From positions 2,170,001 through 2,234,000 of the forward strand of contig AP018280.1 in the NCBI GenBank assembly GCA_004296455.1: DNA of 64,000 nucleotides. Reading direction: 5' to 3'. This DNA comes from Calothrix sp. NIES-4101. GTDB taxonomy: Bacteria; Cyanobacteriota; Cyanobacteriia; Cyanobacteriales; Nostocaceae. The notes under the pieces were generated by a model. That model saw only the letters and a list, made by a program, of their open reading frames with translations. It was not told the DNA's origin and did not search any database. The translations under genes were made by a program, and so were the position numbers. Position 1 is the first letter of the stretch; every line of letters starts with the position of its first letter. Positions 59,146 to 64,000 of this stretch are shown in pieces.

Positions 59146-59895
59146 ATGACCATAAATAGCGAGGAGATGGATTCAGATGGACAGTCAAAAAATATTACCA
59201 AAGAGCAACAGGATAAGTTGCTTACACAAGCGAAGCAAGCCGCAATTTCTGGTGACCCAAGAAAAATGCTGGAGTATTTGTACTTGAGTCGTGCCCTCGA
59301 TGGTCTCACCAGGCAAATCGCCTCGAAGTGGCGATCGCTCTCATGCGACGAAATACATGACATCTTGGCTGAAGCCGTTGATATTCTCTATGTTGCAATC
59401 CGCGATCGGAAAAAGGTTAATAACTTAGTTGCCTACTTGTTTAAGACCTTTGACTACAAAGCTTGCAATTATTATCGTGCACGGCAAAACCAAATACCCC
59501 TTAGCCCTGATGAATTGGAGCAAATCCCAGACAAGTCAACTGAAGTTGAAAAAAATTTTGACAATTCTACTAAGGAACTGGGCTGGGAGAACAAAAAACC
59601 GCAAGCCATTGCCATAGCTCGCTCTTTGCTACCAAAGTTAGGTCAGTACAACATCCAGAATGTCATGGCTTACATTTTTGATGCACTAGAAGCAGATTGC
59701 ATGGATATATCTAACGCCGAGATTGCAGAAGCTCTGGGATTGAGCATAGATGTAGTCAGAAAGTCAAAAAGTAGAGGATTCTACCGATTGAAAAGGATTG
59801 TCCGCGATGAGGAATTAGACCCACAAGTAAGCCATTTTGTCAACCTGGAGCGTGATTTAGAAGAGCAGATTGAAGACGAGTATGAATTGGTTTAG
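59146..59895 (+). CDS. Divergent sigma-70-like (ECF-type) transcription factor
   Basis: The 249-residue protein has a sigma region 2-like segment (LTRQIASKWRSLSCDEIHDILAEAVD, then LFKTFDYKACNYYRARQN) and a region 4-like helix-turn-helix (ISNAEIAEALGLSIDVVRKSKSRGFYRLKRIV). Region 3 is missing and replaced by a short acidic linker, as in ECF sigma factors. It should bind RNA polymerase and recognise a promoter, perhaps that of its own operon. No anti-sigma gene is adjacent. It lies 23 bases upstream of the ParB-like gene. The call is from domain pattern only. Confidence 0.75.
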   Translation: MTINSEEMDSDGQSKNITKEQQDKLLTQAKQAAISGDPRKMLEYLYLSRALDGLTRQIASKWRSLSCDEIHDILAEAVDILYVAIRDRKKVNNLVAYLFKTFDYKACNYYRARQNQIPLSPDELEQIPDKSTEVEKNFDNSTKELGWENKKPQAIAIARSLLPKLGQYNIQNVMAYIFDALEADCMDISNAEIAEALGLSIDVVRKSKSRGFYRLKRIVRDEELDPQVSHFVNLERDLEEQIEDEYELV

Positions 59896-59918
59896 CCCCA
59901 GAAAAGAGGTCGCAAAAA

Positions 59919-61478
59919 ATGATGCCCAAAACCAAAACAAACATAACTGAAGATATCCGAAAGTCGATAGAGGTAGTAATTGAAAAAGCTCGCCGTATTT
60001 CGGCAGACTTAGGCAAAGAAGTAGAAGAAATTTTACAACAAGGTAAGGACAACCCTCTTCTACTGGACGAAGCATCTCAGCTCCTAACAAAGGTGGTTAC
60101 TGTCCTAAAGCGTAGCGCCAGCGAGAGGAAAGACAAAACTGCTAGCAAGTCCTTAGAAGAAAATATAAATCAAATAGTTCAACAAATTATAGAAATCCGC
60201 AAACTAGCAATGCAAGATACTACTGAGACAAACGCTCACACTAAGAAGCTTGAACTTGTAGCTCACAAAGGGATTAAGCCGGGAAAAGTTCAACCTCTAC
60301 CTTGTTTCCAAGGCAAGTTTATACCCATGATGTCAGGTTTTGTAAAAACTACTGACATCAAACTATGGAACGAAAACGACCGCTTAGAAATTCACTTAGG
60401 ACAGTTCCGTCAAAAAAACGGTCGCGAACCCAACTCAGAAGAATGCTTGGACATCATGCTCAGTAAGATGAAGCTCCCTGGTATTGCTGACGACGAAAAA
60501 GACGACCAATTCGAGATTATTGAATTAGCAAGAAGCATAGCTATAAATGGTGTTCGTAAGCCACCGATTTTAGACGTAGATGGTACTCTTCTAGACGGAA
60601 ACCGTCGCGTTGCAGCTTGCTACCAAATCCGTAACAGCGACGAGTTCGACTCAGAACAAAAGCGACGAGCAGAGTATATTCAAGTTTGGCAGCTTACCGA
60701 ACACGGTACAGATGATGATCGTGATGCAGTAGTAGTTTCACTCAACTTTGAATCTGACTGCAAACTCGACTGGCCTGAGTACATAAAGGCAAGAAAAGTA
60801 TACGATGAATGGCAAGCTATGCTAGCACTTGAGCCGAGAGGACCTGGTTCCAAACGGCAGGCAGAAATGAAACGCGAACTCTCCACAAAGTTTGCACTAG
60901 GTCCTGACACAAGTCCAGTCAATAGATACATAAAAATGGTGGAGTGGGCTACTGACTTCGAGGACTACTACATAAATGAAAAGAAACTAGACCCTTACGA
61001 GGTTAAGCACCGAGCCGATAAATATTTCCAGTATTTTAACGAACTAAACAGGGGAGGAAGTAAACAAGGAGGAATTGCGTTTACACTGACACAGGATGAA
61101 GGGCTAAAGCATACTGTATTTGACTTAATCTATGATGGCAAGTTAAGGAACCCTCAGCAAATTCGCAGTTTAAAACAAACCTTTGAAAATCAAGAAGCCC
61201 GTAAATTGTTGGGGCGAGCGCGGCAGGAAAGCGACCCAGATTTGGCTGACGATCACATTGAAAATGCAATTACTATTGCCCGTAGTCAACGTGCTGAAAT
61301 ACGGGAAATGGGAGCAAATACTAGGATTGAATCTTTTGTAAAATGGCTTGAGGAATTACCTCCTAGAGCCTTCCGCGACCAGATAAAATCCGAAAATCTC
61401 GAGGGTCTGGTACGTGCCTTGAAGTTGGTTGAACCAATGGTAACAGAAATTTTACGGGAGAAGGGTACTGAGGTGTAG
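59919..61478 (+). CDS. ParB-like domain protein
   Basis: The 519-residue protein has a helical N-terminus (about 1-115, coiled-coil-like). A ParB/Srx-type domain follows with IIELARSIAINGVRKPPIL, then GTLLDGNRRVAACYQI. The GNRR at 227-230 corresponds to the GEHR/GNHR box of ParB proteins, which binds nucleotide in plasmid ParB. The C-terminal 280 residues are helical and charged and I do not recognise them. An AGAGG Shine-Dalgarno lies about 10 bases before the ATG, and a second ATG follows at once. It sits between the sigma-like and SNF2 genes with gaps of 23 and 8 bases. ParB-like domains occur in partition, defence and DNA-modification proteins. Confidence 0.7.
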   Translation: MMPKTKTNITEDIRKSIEVVIEKARRISADLGKEVEEILQQGKDNPLLLDEASQLLTKVVTVLKRSASERKDKTASKSLEENINQIVQQIIEIRKLAMQDTTETNAHTKKLELVAHKGIKPGKVQPLPCFQGKFIPMMSGFVKTTDIKLWNENDRLEIHLGQFRQKNGREPNSEECLDIMLSKMKLPGIADDEKDDQFEIIELARSIAINGVRKPPILDVDGTLLDGNRRVAACYQIRNSDEFDSEQKRRAEYIQVWQLTEHGTDDDRDAVVVSLNFESDCKLDWPEYIKARKVYDEWQAMLALEPRGPGSKRQAEMKRELSTKFALGPDTSPVNRYIKMVEWATDFEDYYINEKKLDPYEVKHRADKYFQYFNELNRGGSKQGGIAFTLTQDEGLKHTVFDLIYDGKLRNPQQIRSLKQTFENQEARKLLGRARQESDPDLADDHIENAITIARSQRAEIREMGANTRIESFVKWLEELPPRAFRDQIKSENLEGLVRALKLVEPMVTEILREKGTEV

Positions 61479-61486
61479 GGGAAAGA

Positions 61487-63247
61487 ATGTCTTCAAATAT
61501 CATTGCCGATGTACGGCTATCAGAGTCACTTGACTGTTTGGTCATTACTCCCAGACACTCTACAGATTACCATGCACTAAGTGGTGTATTTAAAGAAGCT
61601 CTTCCAGCAGTTAAAGTTCGCCGTTCGGCTGACGGTGTGTGGATAGCGGCTGAGGAAGTTAGCGCACTATTCGATGTTGAAGTGGCTGCTGACCTCCGAT
61701 GGAGCGCAGAGGCAAAACTATTTGCCGAAAACAGGCAACGGGCGAGGCAAGTTCATCAACATCTGTACGAAGAAGTTAGTAACATACGCGTCGGTGGTCG
61801 AGATGTGGCAAACACCTACCTCACCGACATTGAAGGACTGGATGTCCTAGACGACCATCAGAGGGTGAACATTGCTGCCATGACAATTCCAGAGGGTTAT
61901 GGGTTGTGCGTCTTTGACGAGCAAGGGGCTGGCAAAACTGTTACTCTAATCTTTGCTTTGGATGTACTCGTAGCCAGAGACGAGGTAGACTTTGCACTCA
62001 TTGTGGCACCAAAGAGCATGGTGCCTGAATGGCCGCGTGACTTTATGCGGTTTAAGAGCGACCTCTACAAGGTTGAGATTGTGAGTGGCACCCGTAAGCA
62101 GAAGGGTATTGCTTTAGGGTCAGGTGCTGACATACTTGTTACCAACTTCGAGACAGCAGCTTCGATGGAGGATGAGCTACGCTCATTACTCCGCTCCTAC
62201 CAGGGGCGTGCCATGTTGGTTGTAGATGAGTCCTTTTACATCAAGAATTTGGACGCTAGGAGGACTCAAACCCTACGACGACTCCGTGAATGGTGCGGTC
62301 GTGCGTTCGTTCTTTGCGGGACTCCAGCCCCCAACGCTCCTCAAGACCTAATCCAGCAATTTAACATTATTGATTTCGGCATAACATTTGACGGCCTAAA
62401 AATACCAGATAACCGTGCAGAGGCACTTCAAATTGTCCAACAAGCTATCGAAAAGCGGGGGCTTTTCGTTCGCCACCTTAAGAGCGATGTACTTCCAGAC
62501 CTGCCGATTAAAAGTTTTAATCGTATTTTTATCCCCTTACAACCCCAACAGGAGAGGGTGTACGCAGCTGCTTTGAGAAACCTGATTCTCGACCTACGTT
62601 CTACTGACGATAAGACATTCCAGAGACAACTAACTTCTTTTCTGGCTCGGCGCAGCGCTCTCATACAAATATGTTCAAACCCCGCCTCTGTTGTTGAGGG
62701 GTACACGGAGGTGCCTGCGAAGTTGCACGCACTTGACAGCATTCTTTCTGAGGTTATTGGGAAGGGCGAGAAAGTCGTTTTGTGGTCTTTCTACACGGCA
62801 TCCCTTAACGCCATAGTTAACCGATACAGCCACTTTAACCCAGTTAGGTACGACGGTACAGTCAGTGATGTAGCCGAACGTCGGGAGGCGGTACGTAAGT
62901 TCCAAGACGATGACCATACGATGTTGTTTGTTGCTAACCCAGCCGCCGCAGGTGCAGGACTTACCCTCCACAGGGCACGCTTGGCAATATACGAGTCCAT
63001 GTCTAACCAAGCAGCACACTATTTGCAAAGTCTAGATCGTATCCACAGAAGAGGGCAGACACGGGATGTGGAATACCTAATTATCCTATGCGACAAAACT
63101 ATTGAGATAGAGGAGTATGAGCGCCTAACCAGAAAGGAACGCGCTGCACAGGAACTTTTAAGAGATGAAGTTGAGGAACCTATAACTAGGGAAACAATGC
63201 TCTTGAAAGTGATTGCTGCCAGTAAGTTGCTCTCCGAGGAAAAATGA
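61487..63247 (+). CDS. SNF2-family helicase-like ATPase
   Basis: The 586-residue protein has the two RecA-like lobes of SNF2 ATPases. Lobe 1 has FDEQGAGKTVT (motif I, GAGKT at 147-151), IVAPKSMVPEW (Ia), VTNFETA (Ic), the motif II equivalent DESFYIKN (247-254, D-E-S instead of DEAH) and LCGTPAPN (III, 277-282). Lobe 2 has VVLWSFYTASL (IV), AAAGAGLTLHRA (V) and SLDRIHRRGQ (VI, 515-524). The first 120 residues are a separate domain I do not recognise. SNF2 enzymes translocate on double-stranded DNA to move or strip bound proteins. The RNA polymerase recycling factor RapA is also SNF2. The start has a GGGGAAAG site before it, and codon use looks G+C-richer than neighbours. Confidence 0.82.
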   Translation: MSSNIIADVRLSESLDCLVITPRHSTDYHALSGVFKEALPAVKVRRSADGVWIAAEEVSALFDVEVAADLRWSAEAKLFAENRQRARQVHQHLYEEVSNIRVGGRDVANTYLTDIEGLDVLDDHQRVNIAAMTIPEGYGLCVFDEQGAGKTVTLIFALDVLVARDEVDFALIVAPKSMVPEWPRDFMRFKSDLYKVEIVSGTRKQKGIALGSGADILVTNFETAASMEDELRSLLRSYQGRAMLVVDESFYIKNLDARRTQTLRRLREWCGRAFVLCGTPAPNAPQDLIQQFNIIDFGITFDGLKIPDNRAEALQIVQQAIEKRGLFVRHLKSDVLPDLPIKSFNRIFIPLQPQQERVYAAALRNLILDLRSTDDKTFQRQLTSFLARRSALIQICSNPASVVEGYTEVPAKLHALDSILSEVIGKGEKVVLWSFYTASLNAIVNRYSHFNPVRYDGTVSDVAERREAVRKFQDDDHTMLFVANPAAAGAGLTLHRARLAIYESMSNQAAHYLQSLDRIHRRGQTRDVEYLIILCDKTIEIEEYERLTRKERAAQELLRDEVEEPITRETMLLKVIAASKLLSEEK

Positions 63248-63676
63248 GCATAGAGACGCTCTGAGCAACTTCCACCCCTAATGATTGGAGAGAAAAGGCG
63301 TTATCGCAATATTTATTCATATTCAAGGCTGAAAAATAGGTTTTTTTAATAGAATCAGGACTTACGTACTAACTACGATTTTACGTCATTACGAGCAAAG
63401 CGAAGTAATCGCTAAAAACTCTGGGATTGTTTCCCTACACTACGTTACGGTCGCAATAAAAAATAGTGTTTGCGTAAGTCCTGAAAATTTTTTTATATGT
63501 ATAGCCAATAGTGAAAAGACTCGTAAAAAATTATTGAAATGGATTCTTTATTTAGCAGAGAATATGTTAAATAACTCTTAATCAAAACAAAACAATAAAA
63601 AGAGTGTACTCCCACTGGAAGTCCACTCCACTCTCTTCAGGTTTTATATTTAATTAAACCTAATTACTTCACTAAC
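63248..63676. other. 429-base spacer between the SNF2 gene and serC
   Basis: It contains the 130-base palindromic element (63355-63484). Bases 63485-63676 hold an A+T-rich part and a hairpin-like GAGTGTACTCCC/GAAGTCCACTCC segment before serC; no gene is seen. Confidence 0.5.
63355..63484. repeat. 130-base element with 12-bp perfect terminal inverted repeats
   Basis: TCAGGACTTACG (63355-63366) and CGTAAGTCCTGA (63473-63484) are exact complements. The interior contains a second imperfect inverted pair (CATTACGAGCAAAGCGAAGTAATCGC against ATTGTTTCCCTACACTACGTTACGGTCGCAAT). AGGACTTACG-type ends are, from memory, frequent in Nostocales spacers, so this is probably a dispersed MITE-like repeat. Confidence 0.65.
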
Positions 63677-64000
63677 TCAACTTTTCATTTCATCTTTAAC
63701 AGTAGCAAAAGCCCAATCCAACCAGGGAAGCAACGCTTCAATATTGGCAGTCTCCACAGTTGCACCACCCCAAATTCGTAAACCTGGAGGAGCAGAACGA
63801 TAGGCGGCAATATCAAAAGCTACTTTCTGCTTTTCCAACAATTTTGCTAGTTTTTTGGCGCATTCAGCTTGCTGTTCTGGAGTCAAACCCACAAACCATG
63901 TGTCAACTATTTTCAAGCAAATCGATGTGCAAGAACGAATCTCCGCCGATTCAGCCAAAAATGCTGCCCAATCACTCTTTTCAACCCATTTTGTTAATGC
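63677..64000 (-). CDS. serC: Phosphoserine transaminase, C-terminal part (partial)
   Basis: The frame is open to the right edge of the window, so only the last 107 residues are seen. They include AFLAESAEIRSCTSICLKIVDTWF and AYRSAPPGLRIWGGATVETANIEALLPWLDWAF, the C-terminal text of phosphoserine aminotransferase. This PLP enzyme makes phosphoserine from 3-phosphohydroxypyruvate and glutamate in serine synthesis. A TTG at 63958 would be a false start, since coding continues beyond it. Confidence 0.88.
   Translation of the reverse strand, partial: ALTKWVEKSDWAAFLAESAEIRSCTSICLKIVDTWFVGLTPEQQAECAKKLAKLLEKQKVAFDIAAYRSAPPGLRIWGGATVETANIEALLPWLDWAFATVKDEMKS

Noticed and set aside
63677-63958. A complete 93-residue gene starting at TTG (63958)
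   Set aside because: The coding frame continues to the window edge with serC sequence, so the gene is a truncated serC and not a small gene.

Overview
The window is a cyanobacterial chromosome segment, most likely from a filamentous Nostocales-type organism. The evidence is the frequent HIP1 octamer (GCGATCGC) across the genes and spacers, a minC-minD-minE cluster, a valyl-tRNA synthetase carrying a CAAD-like membrane domain, a DUF2499/DUF3593 pair, and a divergent ArsR repressor/thioredoxin pair that matches RexT/TrxA2 of Anabaena. The species cannot be named from the sequence alone.

Layout. Positions 1-10764 hold a cellulose synthesis operon on the + strand: an outer-membrane barrel protein (cut by the window edge), a periplasmic TPR protein, a GH8 endoglucanase, BcsB, and BcsA with a C-terminal PilZ domain. 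A terminator closes it. A GIY-YIG protein and a Ser/Thr kinase with an FHA domain follow. Positions 13651-20741 are on the - strand: an ABC exporter, minE, minD, minC, a four-carbon acid sugar kinase family gene and an unknown membrane protein. Positions 21647-30186 are mixed: a fatty acid hydroxylase, rexT and trxA facing apart around a palindrome, an EAL-domain protein, tRNA-Ser(GGA), a 2Fe-2S ferredoxin, a lipoprotein nuclease, an inositol monophosphatase, a J-domain/TPR protein, hisZ and a two-cluster ferredoxin. A complete rRNA operon (16S-23S-5S, no tRNA in the spacer) lies at 30777-35718.

After the rRNA operon come a possible 324-bp MITE, miaB, a cobyrinate a,c-diamide synthase, csaB, the DUF2499/DUF3593 pair, a metallophosphoesterase, a methyltransferase with an in-frame stop, a VOC protein and an NHLP-type export ABC protein. 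A seven-gene Mrp-type cation/proton antiporter operon occupies 48689-52611. It is followed by a radical SAM protein, a coiled-coil protein and valS. The window ends with the 3' part of serC.

The least ordinary region is 58831-63247, between valS and serC. It holds a small and probably truncated gene, a divergent sigma-70-like factor, a ParB-like protein with a GNRR motif, and a SNF2-family helicase. The last three genes are tightly spaced on one strand. The ParB-like and SNF2 genes contain no HIP1 site and look richer in G+C, and a 130-bp element with perfect 12-bp terminal inverted repeats lies just downstream. This is the best candidate for an undescribed accessory system, possibly genome defence or control of a mobile element. 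Its function cannot be shown from the sequence.
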